From Candidatus Levyibacteriota bacterium (GTDB lineage: Bacteria; Patescibacteriota; Microgenomatia; Levybacterales; UBA12049): a stretch of 25,310 nt of DNA. The notes below the pieces were generated by a model. It was not told the DNA's origin. It was given only the letters and a program-made list of their open reading frames with translations, and ran no database searches. Below, in pieces: positions 7,186 to 14,532 of this stretch (the stretch's first letter is position 1; the number at the start of each line of letters is the position of its first letter). Position numbers and translations under genes: made by a program. The DNA lies in assembly GCA_018061205.1 (NCBI GenBank), contig JAGOUP010000002.1, positions 1 through 25,310 of the forward strand. The letters are read 5' to 3'.

Positions 7186-8099
7186 AGTCCTTTTCTCAAC
7201 CCTTGTACCCCTATAGAAATACGTTTATATTCGAAATTATTTGTTTTGGCAAACTGAATAAGCACGTCGGTATCTTTCGCAAGACATAAAATCATCCCTG
7301 CGCCTTGTCTAAATCCACCAGCTCCAGATATCTTCGCTGCAATACCTAACCGATTCAGACTATACATAATAAGTCTTGCTTTTTCGGATACCACGCCAAG
7401 TGCATCCAAATTGTTTTGTGCCATTTTCATAATTTCAAAAAGCCGATCTTCTTTTTTTTCTTCTAAGACAGCTCTCATTTGTGTCGTAAGTATTTCCTGA
7501 TCTTGTAAGATTTTTTTGAAAACATCAGGATATCTTTTTCCAAAAACTGCAACTTTTTCTACCATTTCAGCGGTGGTTTCATCCGGTTTTCCTGAATTGA
7601 TAAGCATAAACGTATGAGGAGTACTCTGATTCATATTTTCCATTTCTTTTCCTTTTTGGAATTGCAGCATACCACCATAGACAACTGTCGCATTATCACC
7701 ACCAGATGGATTGCCATTAAATATTTTATCTGCTTCAAATGCCAATTCATTCACCAATTGTTTTGTCCACGGTATTTCCAAAAAATCTAAAAGTGCTGCA
7801 CTGTAGGCAGCAGATACTGCAGCCGATGACCCAAGTCCAGCACCACTGGGAAGTTGTGATTGAATAGACACTGCATAAGCAGGAAGTATTGCAAGAGAAA
7901 ATTTTTGTTTGATGATATGTTCAATAATAGTTTTTACTTTTTGTCCATCGTGAGATATACGTCGTTTTTGATTAGATTTTTTGATGCTCACAGAAACTCG
8001 AAGATCTATAGCAGAAAGTAATGCAGGTTTTCCATAGACCACGGTGTGTTCTCCGATCAAATGGATTTTCCCTGGAACAGAAAATGAAATATTATTCAT
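7182..8099 (-). CDS. mvk: Mevalonate kinase
   Basis: This 305-residue GHMP kinase phosphorylates mevalonate at O5. Motifs are VPGKIHLIGEHTVVYGKPA (8-26), the ATP loop LPSGAGLGSSAAV (83-95), the mevalonate-kinase signature NGNPSGGDNATVVYGG (128-143) with the presumed catalytic Asp135, and KISGAGGF (256-263). The last motif is followed by RQGAG rather than a plain glycine run, a minor departure. It overlaps DUF35 by 8 bp upstream and the second kinase by 4 bp downstream, implying translational coupling. The PSG.DN motif separates it from the neighbouring kinase and makes this the better candidate for the first phosphorylation. Confidence 0.88.
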   Translation of the reverse strand: MNNISFSVPGKIHLIGEHTVVYGKPALLSAIDLRVSVSIKKSNQKRRISHDGQKVKTIIEHIIKQKFSLAILPAYAVSIQSQLPSGAGLGSSAAVSAAYSAALLDFLEIPWTKQLVNELAFEADKIFNGNPSGGDNATVVYGGMLQFQKGKEMENMNQSTPHTFMLINSGKPDETTAEMVEKVAVFGKRYPDVFKKILQDQEILTTQMRAVLEEKKEDRLFEIMKMAQNNLDALGVVSEKARLIMYSLNRLGIAAKISGAGGFRQGAGMILCLAKDTDVLIQFAKTNNFEYKRISIGVQGLRKGL

Positions 8100-8400
8100 A
8101 GAAAGGTTTGAATTTTATACCATATGCTAATACATCAGTGTCTTTTTCAACCGGCAACCGTCTGGTTACTGAGATAACTAATTTACCAGCTGCAACATCT
8201 GCATCTTGGTAATCAACTAGTTGCCCAATATACCGATTTCCTTTTGCATCTTCAACAAGCACCACGGGATACGGTGCTTGGTTCCCAAAAATTTTCGGTG
8301 CTACTCGAATAATTGTCACCGAAATAATGGTTCCTCGAATTCCTGCACTATATTTTCCTTTTTTTTGTTTTCTCCAAAGAGTAATTGGCGTATGTTTCAT
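8092..8400 (-). CDS. DUF35 OB-fold protein (zinc-ribbon-less) of the thiolase/HMG-CoA synthase complex
   Basis: This 102-residue protein contains the DUF35 OB-fold: GIRGTIISVTIIRVAPKIF (20-38), QAPYPVVLVED, IGQLVDYQ and YGIKFKPF at the end. In archaea a DUF35 protein bridges acetoacetyl-CoA thiolase and HMG-CoA synthase and helps pass acetoacetyl-CoA between them. The gene here directly follows those two, overlapping the thiolase by 4 bp, which supports the same role. Archaeal members usually begin with a four-cysteine zinc ribbon. This one has no cysteine at all and starts with a short basic helix (ITLWRKQKKGKYS), so it is an OB-fold-only form. The family call is confident and the scaffold role inferred. 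Confidence 0.82.
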   Translation of the reverse strand: MKHTPITLWRKQKKGKYSAGIRGTIISVTIIRVAPKIFGNQAPYPVVLVEDAKGNRYIGQLVDYQDADVAAGKLVISVTRRLPVEKDTDVLAYGIKFKPFYE

Positions 8401-9551
8401 AATCTTTTTAAAATATGAATAACAGCTGTTGATCCTGAACCGGCAACGTTTTGTGCCAGACCTATTTTTGCATCAACGACTTGTCGATCGCCTGCTTCGC
8501 CTCGCAATTGTGTCGTAATTTCAACAATTTGTTTCACCCCGGTAGCCCCAACAGGATGTCCACATGCTTTTAAGCCTCCCGAAGGATTAATAATTTGTTT
8601 TCCAACTCCTAATGTATATTTCTTTTTTGAAATATCTGCTGCTCCTTTTCCTTTTTTGGAAAATCCTAAATCTTCTACTGCTAATACCTCCGCAATAGAA
8701 AAACAATCATGCACTTCAGCAACAGCAATATCACTCACTGTTAATCCTGTTTTTTTATAAGCGTTCTGCGCTGCATGTATCGTAACAGGTAAACTAACTA
8801 AGGATGATCTCTGCGTAATTTCTAATGAATCAGTTGCTACTTCACTGGCAATAATACTAACTACTTTTTTTTGCATTTTTAATAGATTTTCGTCTGTTGT
8901 AAGAATGATTGCCGCTGCTCCATCTGAAATAGGCGAACAATCTAAAAGATGCAATGGGTCAGCAATCTTTGTACTTTTCAAGACATCATCTGCAGTCAAC
9001 AAATAGCGAAACTGTGCATTCGGATTTTTTGTTCCATGAAAATGATTTTTGACAGAAACCCCTGCTAATTCCTTTGATGACACATGAAACGTATCCATAT
9101 ACGATCTGGCTAAAAGCGCATACAGTCCTGCAAATGTTGCGCCACTTTGTCTTTCATGCTCACCACCTGCACCTGTCAAAGTGGTGGATACTTCATCCTG
9201 CAAATGATCTGTCATTTTTTCAGCACCAATAACAAGCACTGTCTTATGAGTACCAGAAAGCAGTGACTGTATTGCGGTATGAACAGCGATACCACCCGAT
9301 GCACATGCAGCTTCGACACGGACGCTCGGAACAAATAGAGATAACGCATTTGCGACAAACGAACCAACATTCTCCTGTCCACCTAATGCACCGGATAACA
9401 TATTGCCTGTATATATTGCATCAACGTGAGAAGGTTTCAGACCGGATTTTTCAATGGCTCCAAAAGCGCTTTCGCGTAGTAAATCTTCGAGACTAACACC
9501 CCACAGCTCGCCAAATTTTGTTACATATGTTCCTAAAACACCAATATTCAT
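8397..9551 (-). CDS. Acetyl-CoA C-acetyltransferase, archaeal/SCP-x-type thiolase
   Basis: This 384-residue thiolase condenses two acetyl-CoA to acetoacetyl-CoA, the first committed step. The nucleophile is Cys83 in VEAACASGG, with HDCFS (281-285) and GGLKACGHPVGATG (325-338) supplying the remaining active-site residues. The absence of the long loop of classical PhaA/AtoB enzymes and the form of these motifs place it in the archaeal/SCP-x group. It overlaps HMG-CoA synthase and DUF35 by 4 bp on either side, the gene trio known from archaea. Function is confident because the genes on both sides need its product. Confidence 0.9.
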   Translation of the reverse strand: MNIGVLGTYVTKFGELWGVSLEDLLRESAFGAIEKSGLKPSHVDAIYTGNMLSGALGGQENVGSFVANALSLFVPSVRVEAACASGGIAVHTAIQSLLSGTHKTVLVIGAEKMTDHLQDEVSTTLTGAGGEHERQSGATFAGLYALLARSYMDTFHVSSKELAGVSVKNHFHGTKNPNAQFRYLLTADDVLKSTKIADPLHLLDCSPISDGAAAIILTTDENLLKMQKKVVSIIASEVATDSLEITQRSSLVSLPVTIHAAQNAYKKTGLTVSDIAVAEVHDCFSIAEVLAVEDLGFSKKGKGAADISKKKYTLGVGKQIINPSGGLKACGHPVGATGVKQIVEITTQLRGEAGDRQVVDAKIGLAQNVAGSGSTAVIHILKRL

Positions 9552-10582
9552 AGTTGTTTTGTGCGCTTTAAATACTCTACATACGAAATATATTGTTTTT
9601 TCTCTATCTGCGCCATAACAGGAAAAGCATTCTTTCTTTTTCCGATATGTTTTGTTGTTTCAAAAATAAATCCATCAGATCCTGCTCCTGAACCGTATGA
9701 TACAAAAAATATTTTTTCATGCGGTTTTGCGATATCCAATACTGCTGCTAATCCCGTCAATGATGATGCAGAATATGCATTTCCTATCATATCAACAACC
9801 AAGGACGGTTTCAGTTGACTATCAGTGAATCCTAGTTTTTTTGCGACACTTCTTGGAAACTTCCCGTTGGGCATATGAAATACGCAGTAAGAAAAATCCT
9901 GTGGTTTCATCTGTGTCTCTTCTAAGAGTCTTTTTGCTTCACTCATAACATGGGTAAAATATGCTGGTTCACCGCTAAATCGTCCTGCGTGTGAGGGATA
10001 TTTTTGTCCCTCTCGTCTCCAAAAGTCCGGTGTATCTGAAGAAAAAGAAGAGGTAGTCAAAATCTGTGCAATAATTTCTGATGGATTATTCGTCAACACA
10101 TAGGCAGCAGCAGCAGCAGCAGCGGTGTATTCTAAAATATCTCGTGGAGCAGATTGTGCAGTATCAGCACCAATAGCCAAACCATACCCAATTTTCTTAC
10201 TTTCTAACAATCCGAAAATAACTTGCATTGCCGCACTACCCGCCTTACAAGCAAATTCTAAGTCTGCTGCAAAATACTCCGGTCCAATACCTAACATCTG
10301 TGCAACAATAGTTGACGATGGTTTTACCGCATATGGATGACTCTCTGATCCAACGAATACTGCTCCAATATCTTGTGGGGAAATATTTCCAGTTACTAAC
10401 GCTCTCTGGGCAGCTTCTTGCGCCAAAGTAACAGTATCTTCATCATATGCGGGTACTGATTTCTCAATCACATGCAATGCACTACTTATTTCCTCAGCGT
10501 TTTTTCCCCATGCATCAGCAATATCTTTTACTCGAACTCTGCTTGTTGGGATATATACCCCATATGTTGCAATACCAGTCAT
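9548..10582 (-). CDS. mvaS: Hydroxymethylglutaryl-CoA synthase, archaeal type
   Basis: This 344-residue thiolase-fold enzyme adds acetyl-CoA to acetoacetyl-CoA to give HMG-CoA. It has a Glu in VGSESHPYAVKPSS (Glu80), the nucleophile Cys112 in EFACKAGSAAM, DTAQSAPRDILEYTA, His236 in FHMPNGKFP and GSGAGSDGFIF near the end, closing with the Y..Y..Y-rich tail of archaeal enzymes. I start it at the ATG 1 nt after the HMG-CoA reductase stop, with GGGAGAGG as ribosome-binding site inside that gene's end. A longer frame reaching back into the reductase gene adds 33 residues with no family resemblance. A run of seven alanines (154-160) comes from a GCA repeat. Confidence 0.92.
   Translation of the reverse strand: MTGIATYGVYIPTSRVRVKDIADAWGKNAEEISSALHVIEKSVPAYDEDTVTLAQEAAQRALVTGNISPQDIGAVFVGSESHPYAVKPSSTIVAQMLGIGPEYFAADLEFACKAGSAAMQVIFGLLESKKIGYGLAIGADTAQSAPRDILEYTAAAAAAAYVLTNNPSEIIAQILTTSSFSSDTPDFWRREGQKYPSHAGRFSGEPAYFTHVMSEAKRLLEETQMKPQDFSYCVFHMPNGKFPRSVAKKLGFTDSQLKPSLVVDMIGNAYSASSLTGLAAVLDIAKPHEKIFFVSYGSGAGSDGFIFETTKHIGKRKNAFPVMAQIEKKQYISYVEYLKRTKQL
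10104..10123. repeat. (GCA)n trinucleotide run in HMG-CoA synthase
   Basis: Six GCA units plus GC on the plus strand encode most of a seven-alanine run (residues 154-160) in HMG-CoA synthase, where relatives carry a mixed Ala/Gly/Ser stretch. It could slip in steps of one codon without breaking the frame. Confidence 0.8.
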
Positions 10583-10583
10583 A

Positions 10584-11729
10584 TTATTTTTTTCCTCTCC
10601 CGAGTCTATTATGTGAGGCAGCAAGACTACCCTCTGAAAGAGAAGCAAGGAGTGAAAGTTCACCTGCCAACACAACAGCACCGATGATTCCTGCTAATTT
10701 TTTGGCGTTTTTCCCTTCATTTCCACCAGTAATCCCTAGTATGCGTAACGCCTCTTTTTGTGTTGCCAATGTTGTTCCTCCACCAACCGTACCCACAACC
10801 ATATCAGGTAAATAGACAGAAATGTACAAACCGTTTTCCACCTTTTCAACACTCGTCACTCCCATACTGCACTCAGCAATGTGTGCTATATCCTGACCGG
10901 TCGCCAAAAACAATGCACTCAGAGCATTCGCAATATGAGCATTTGCGCCGATTGTCCCTGCCATAATAGAACCTGAGGATAGTTTTGCTTGGGCAACTTC
11001 AAAAATCTGCTGAGCAGATGATTTCAGAACAGATACGATAATCTTATCAGAAATGAGGCAATCTGCCCATACTTTCTGCCCTCTCCCTTCAATAAAATTG
11101 AGAAAACTCGGTTTTTTATCAGAACACATATTTCCTGACAACGCAACACATTTTATCCCCATTTTTTCTTCAATATATGTGACAATTTCAGCTGTCGCAT
11201 TCGTTGCCATATTCATCCCCATCGCATCCATACTATCAAACGCAAAACGAACAGATATATTTCGACCATTCATCCACGATTTGCTCCCTAAATAGATCAA
11301 ATGTGAAGATGTTCTTTCAACAATTTTTTGTATGTGGTCGGTATTTTTCTCAATCCATTGGATAAATGCCATCCCCTCTCTTATCCCATCGACAACAAAA
11401 ACAGGTGCACGAGTGATGCCTATTTTCTGTGTTACGATATCTGCTCCGCCACTCTCAGTAATAGCTTTGCACCCTCTGCTAATTGACGCGACAAGCGCTC
11501 CTTCAGTAGTTGCTAAAGGAATATAATAAGACTTTTTTTCACTTTTGAGCAACAGTGGTCCGGCAACACCAACAGGAACAGCAGTAAACCCAATCATATT
11601 TTCACAATTATATGTAGAAGCAGTATCCTCTGAGGCTAAAAATGTCCCGATTGCTGGCAGTTTTATCCCTAACGCTGCCTGAAGTGCTTCACGTCTGTCT
11701 TGAACTGTTTTATATGAGCGTATATTCAT
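10584..11729 (-). CDS. hmgA: Hydroxymethylglutaryl-CoA reductase, class I-like
   Basis: This 381-residue soluble enzyme reduces HMG-CoA to mevalonate with two NAD(P)H. It shows ENMIG (43-47), PLATTEGALVASISRG (71-86, catalytic Glu76), DAMGMNM (168-174), GNMCSDKKPS (199-208, catalytic Lys), AHIANALSALFLATGQD (264-280, Asp280), VVGTVGGGTTL and LAASHNRLGR (369-378, catalytic His373). The C-terminal HNRLGR and the SDKKPS form indicate class I (archaeal/eukaryotic type) rather than the bacterial class II of Pseudomonas. It has no membrane domain. It leads the operon and has a strong Shine-Dalgarno, AAGGTG, 5 nt before the ATG (11735-11740). The 79-bp upstream gap is shared with a divergent sigma-factor gene, so joint regulation is possible. 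Confidence 0.95.
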   Translation of the reverse strand: MNIRSYKTVQDRREALQAALGIKLPAIGTFLASEDTASTYNCENMIGFTAVPVGVAGPLLLKSEKKSYYIPLATTEGALVASISRGCKAITESGGADIVTQKIGITRAPVFVVDGIREGMAFIQWIEKNTDHIQKIVERTSSHLIYLGSKSWMNGRNISVRFAFDSMDAMGMNMATNATAEIVTYIEEKMGIKCVALSGNMCSDKKPSFLNFIEGRGQKVWADCLISDKIIVSVLKSSAQQIFEVAQAKLSSGSIMAGTIGANAHIANALSALFLATGQDIAHIAECSMGVTSVEKVENGLYISVYLPDMVVGTVGGGTTLATQKEALRILGITGGNEGKNAKKLAGIIGAVVLAGELSLLASLSEGSLAASHNRLGRGKK

Positions 11730-11796
11730 AAAATCACCTTGTACTATATATAGTCGTCTATTCTACCAAAATCATTCGAAATTGCCCATAGTTTGG

Positions 11797-11802
11797 TATA
11801 AT
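11797..11802 (+). promoter_or_regulatory. -10 box of the ECF sigma gene
   Basis: Consensus TATAAT lies exactly 6 nt before the ATG at 11809, so the message should start at the start codon (leaderless). No convincing -35 is visible (TTCGAA at 11775 with a 16-bp spacer is weak). Confidence 0.65.
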
Positions 11803-11808
11803 ACCTAT

Positions 11809-12342
11809 ATGCCTAGTCTTATTCAAAAAGTGATACGGGGAGACAGCGTGGCTGTTTTTCATTTTTATAAAGAGTATTCACCTGGCATTTTGCGATTTAT
11901 CACCGCGAAAATACCAAAAGATTCTGATGCACAGGATCTCGTGCAAGAAATTTTTTTCGAAGCAATTGATACCATCGCATTTCTTAAAAATGAAAACCAT
12001 GCTCGTGCCTGGTTATATAAAATCGCTAGAAATAAAATAGCTGATTTTTATCGAAGAAGAAAAATCAAACAAGTCTTGCTTTCTGAAATTCCTTTCCTAC
12101 AACTGGTCGATACCCAAGTTCATGAACCGGAATTTATTTTTGAGAAAAATAGAATACGAGACGCGATTGAAAAAGCATTGAGCTCTTTACCACAAAACTA
12201 TCAAATCGTATTACGACTTCACTATATAGAACAACTTCCTATCAAAAACATAGCGACTATGTTGGCACTTTCAGCCAAAGCAACGGAATCATTACTTTTT
12301 CGCGCCCGGAAAAAGTTTGATCTAGCCTATGAACGAATCTGA
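11809..12342 (+). CDS. ECF-type RNA polymerase sigma factor (sigma-70 family)
   Basis: This 177-residue sigma factor has only regions 2 and 4. Region 2 shows DAQDLVQEIFFEAIDTI and ARAWLYKIARNKIADFYRRRK (about 42-90), for -10 recognition and melting. Region 4 shows LSSLPQNYQIVLRLHYIEQLPIKNIA followed by a helix-turn-helix ending in SLLFRARKKF (about 128-172). The start is fixed by the TATAAT 6 nt upstream. The next two genes overlap it and each other and encode small membrane proteins, the usual place for an anti-sigma factor. The mevalonate operon is divergent from a 79-bp gap, making it a candidate target, though no shared ECF promoter motif is apparent. Confidence 0.9.
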   Translation: MPSLIQKVIRGDSVAVFHFYKEYSPGILRFITAKIPKDSDAQDLVQEIFFEAIDTIAFLKNENHARAWLYKIARNKIADFYRRRKIKQVLLSEIPFLQLVDTQVHEPEFIFEKNRIRDAIEKALSSLPQNYQIVLRLHYIEQLPIKNIATMLALSAKATESLLFRARKKFDLAYERI

Positions 12343-12556
12343 ATTTCTCATACAACTACAAAAAAGGGCAACAGAACAGGAGAGATTGATCAAAAATTCT
12401 CTCTATCCACAAATCTTTTTACAGATAAGTAACTGGTTTGGAAAACATCCATGGCGAGTACTCATACCTGCCGCATTTCTTATCTCACTTTTATTACGGT
12501 TTCTTTTTGGTCATGTTTACTTTGAGAAAGTTTTATATATTTTTGGGGGTGCATGA
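12329..12556 (+). CDS. Small single-pass membrane protein, candidate anti-sigma partner
   Basis: This 75-residue protein has a charged N-terminal half that could face the cytoplasm (ESEFLIQLQKRATEQERLIK) and one membrane helix at about 44-62 (VLIPAAFLISLLLRFLF), and ends FGGA. It starts inside the sigma gene (14-bp overlap) and overlaps the next gene by 4 bp. No anti-sigma zinc motif (HxxxCxxC) is present. The role as a membrane tether or anti-sigma factor rests on position and topology only. Confidence 0.6.
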   Translation: MNESEFLIQLQKRATEQERLIKNSLYPQIFLQISNWFGKHPWRVLIPAAFLISLLLRFLFGHVYFEKVLYIFGGA

Positions 12557-12867
12557 AAAAAAGAACATTTTTCATTTTTGTTGCATATATATGGCTCAAG
12601 ATGTTAGTCAAACTAACAACTGAACCTTTTATTTCTGTTCGTCAAATCACACGACGAACCATCCTATTACCTGTCATTTTTTCCCCGATCATTGGATTGG
12701 TAGTGCTTTTTACCCTGGGAAGATTTTCTTCTCTTTTGATAAATGTTTATGGTTTTGAACGAAGTCTTATTGCACTCTTTTTGAGTACTGTGCTCATCTC
12801 ATTTGTCTTATGGCAATTACTCCTTTTGTATCTGCTTTTTAGTTTTCTATTTCTACTCAAAGGCTGA
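12553..12867 (+). CDS. Small multi-pass membrane protein of the sigma operon
   Basis: This 104-residue, very hydrophobic and Leu/Phe-rich protein has an amphipathic or short N-terminal membrane segment (about 5-20), then a basic loop with RQITRR, and two clear membrane helices (about 38-60 and 70-102). It is translationally coupled to the preceding gene (ATGA overlap). Its stop abuts the stop of the convergent Crp/Fnr gene with no gap. I do not recognise a family. It may act with the previous protein in sensing for the sigma factor. Confidence 0.6.
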   Translation: MKKRTFFIFVAYIWLKMLVKLTTEPFISVRQITRRTILLPVIFSPIIGLVVLFTLGRFSSLLINVYGFERSLIALFLSTVLISFVLWQLLLLYLLFSFLFLLKG

Positions 12868-13515
12868 TTATTTTGATTCTACAAGAGATTCTTTTTGCAG
12901 TAATGGAAGATTTTGGATGTAGACAAATCTTCCTTTATTTATAATCAGTCCTTTTTTTTCCAATCTTTTCATTTCAACACTGACTGTTTCTCGTGTCATA
13001 CCCACAAGTGAAGCAAGACATCTATGAGAAATTGGCATAGGGATCATGATCATACCATCTTCTCTATACCCAAATCGTTCAGCAAGAATAAAAATAATAG
13101 ATGCAACCCGCTCATATGCATTTCCAAAAACTAAATGCTCCATCCTATCCATAAGCCCTCCTAATCTGGATACGATTTCTTGTATCGAAGAAAAAAGAAT
13201 ATCTGGATCTTTTTTAAGAAATGCGATAAAGTCTTCTTTTGGAGCTCGAAATAATTCAACAGATGTCATAGCTTCAAGATTATGAAAATCTAATTTATCG
13301 TTTAATATCCATTGAAAAGGAAAAAAATCCCCAGGCTTAAAAACAACAAGACTCAATTCTTCACCATCTTTGGAAACAGAAAAATCACGTACATATCCTT
13401 TTTTGAGGTAAAAAACGCCGGGAGGAGGAGTGTCAGCACGGAGAATTATCTCGTGTTTTTTATAAAACAGAGGTTTGCGATCACTAAAAAAACCTGCTAA
13501 TTTTTGCGTAGGCAT
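12868..13515 (-). CDS. Crp/Fnr-family transcriptional regulator (first of two)
   Basis: This 215-residue regulator has a cyclic-nucleotide-binding-type beta-barrel at about 15-100 (ILRADTPPPGVFYLKKGYVR, GEELSLVVFKPGDFFP), a long dimerisation helix (about 105-145), and a winged helix-turn-helix (about 160-200) with recognition helix GMTRETVSVEM (172-182). FNR cysteines are missing and the barrel lacks the typical cAMP-binding RxS signature, so the signal is unknown. It is a paralogue of the regulator at 21182, of equal length. The recognition helix keeps E and S of FNR but has Val where FNR has Arg, so its target may differ. It is monocistronic, with a good promoter upstream. Confidence 0.88.
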   Translation of the reverse strand: MPTQKLAGFFSDRKPLFYKKHEIILRADTPPPGVFYLKKGYVRDFSVSKDGEELSLVVFKPGDFFPFQWILNDKLDFHNLEAMTSVELFRAPKEDFIAFLKKDPDILFSSIQEIVSRLGGLMDRMEHLVFGNAYERVASIIFILAERFGYREDGMIMIPMPISHRCLASLVGMTRETVSVEMKRLEKKGLIINKGRFVYIQNLPLLQKESLVESK

Positions 13516-13539
13516 TTAGAATACTCTTTGGTTACTTGT

Positions 13540-13568
13540 AATATAGCATACACCTCCTTTGTAAGCAA
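13540..13568 (-). promoter_or_regulatory. Promoter of the first Crp/Fnr gene
   Basis: On the minus strand TTGCTT (13563-13568) and TATATT (13540-13545) are separated by exactly 17 bp. The start codon lies 24 nt after the -10, so this gene has a short leader. The remaining 13569-13791 gap holds the promoter of the SET gene and no convincing gene. Confidence 0.6.
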
Positions 13569-13779
13569 TCTTATGGTTATTTCGTAAAGCAACGTACTGC
13601 AATAGATACAAAACACATTTATTATAAATAGAGATACGAACACTATGAGTACTAGATTTTACTTTCATCTTCTCTTTTCAGACATCCATTTGCTTTATGA
13701 AGTGTTTAAAAAAATAGTAAGGAAAGATGTAAGAACTGCTCCTCCATAACAGCTTTGAGAATCATCTTTGGTTTTATGC

Positions 13780-13785
13780 TAGAAT
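13780..13785 (+). promoter_or_regulatory. -10 box of the SET-domain gene
   Basis: TAGAAT lies exactly 6 nt before the GTG at 13792, with TTGAGA 19 bp further upstream (13755-13760). The spacing supports the GTG start and a leaderless mRNA. Confidence 0.55.
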
Positions 13786-13791
13786 GATCTT

Positions 13792-14532
13792 GTGTTTTTA
13801 CTCTCACCTGATAACTACGAAATTAAAGAAACGAAGAAAAAAGGAAAGGGTGTTTTTGCGAAAAAAAATATTCGCTCAGGTGTCATTTTGGGTGATTATA
13901 TCGGAACCGTTATAAAAACGGCTGAAGACTTTCTTCCTGATGACAAAGAAAGTTTTTATTTACTGTATTATCATGATCAAGCATCTATTTTTCCGGATCT
14001 AAAAAAACCTGGTATCCATTTACTAAATCATTCTTGTGCTCCAAACTGTTGGATGTATACGTATCGTGGACATACTTTGTTTTTTAGCTTGCGAAACATA
14101 TTCAAAGGAGAAGAAATAACTATTTCTTACTTACTCAGTCCTCAAGAACCGTATTGCAAAAATTGTACGCATCTCTGTTCCTGTGGACACCTTTTTTGCA
14201 CAAAATCCTTTCATCTTTCTCAAAAAAGATATGCATCTTGGTCAGCATTTCATGAAAAGCAATCACAAGAAACAAAACGAATGCGAATACACTATGGAAA
14301 AGTATTACCAAAACTATCTACATATCCAAAAAGAATTCCTGATAATCCCATCTATACGCTGTTTGGAGCAGAACACATCGATCCTTTCATTTTACAAAAT
14401 ACTTCTCTACCATCTATTTCTGAAATCAGAAGAACTATTAGACAAACGGGGAAAACTCTCTATCTGCCATTTTTAAATATAAAAATACATGGAATTTTAG
14501 AAAATAAAATAATTTCAAATCCGTATTCTTAG
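13792..14532 (+). CDS. SET-domain protein (putative protein lysine methyltransferase)
   Basis: This 246-residue protein begins with the SET fold: KKGKGVFAKKNIRSGVILGDYIG (about 16-38, read in two parts), HLLNHSCAPNC (76-86) and the catalytic-site strand GEEITISYL (106-114). It is followed by a post-SET-like cysteine cluster, C-x2-C-x3-C-x-C-x4-C (122-136), that could bind zinc. SET enzymes transfer methyl from S-adenosylmethionine to protein lysines. The roughly 110-residue C-terminal part is basic and unrecognised. The GTG start is supported by a -10 box 6 nt upstream. Its stop overlaps the convergent methyltransferase-like gene. The substrate is unknown; an acquired regulator or ribosomal-protein methylase is possible. 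Confidence 0.85.
   Translation: MFLLSPDNYEIKETKKKGKGVFAKKNIRSGVILGDYIGTVIKTAEDFLPDDKESFYLLYYHDQASIFPDLKKPGIHLLNHSCAPNCWMYTYRGHTLFFSLRNIFKGEEITISYLLSPQEPYCKNCTHLCSCGHLFCTKSFHLSQKRYASWSAFHEKQSQETKRMRIHYGKVLPKLSTYPKRIPDNPIYTLFGAEHIDPFILQNTSLPSISEIRRTIRQTGKTLYLPFLNIKIHGILENKIISNPYS

Noticed and set aside
10447..10815. Plus-strand frame of 122 codons across the hmgA/mvaS junction
   Set aside because: Antisense to conserved ends of two enzymes; no motif.
13645..13749. Possible 34-codon ORF (MSTRFYFHLLF...) in the 276-bp gap before the SET gene
   Set aside because: No -10 at the spacing seen elsewhere, no Shine-Dalgarno, no recognisable features.
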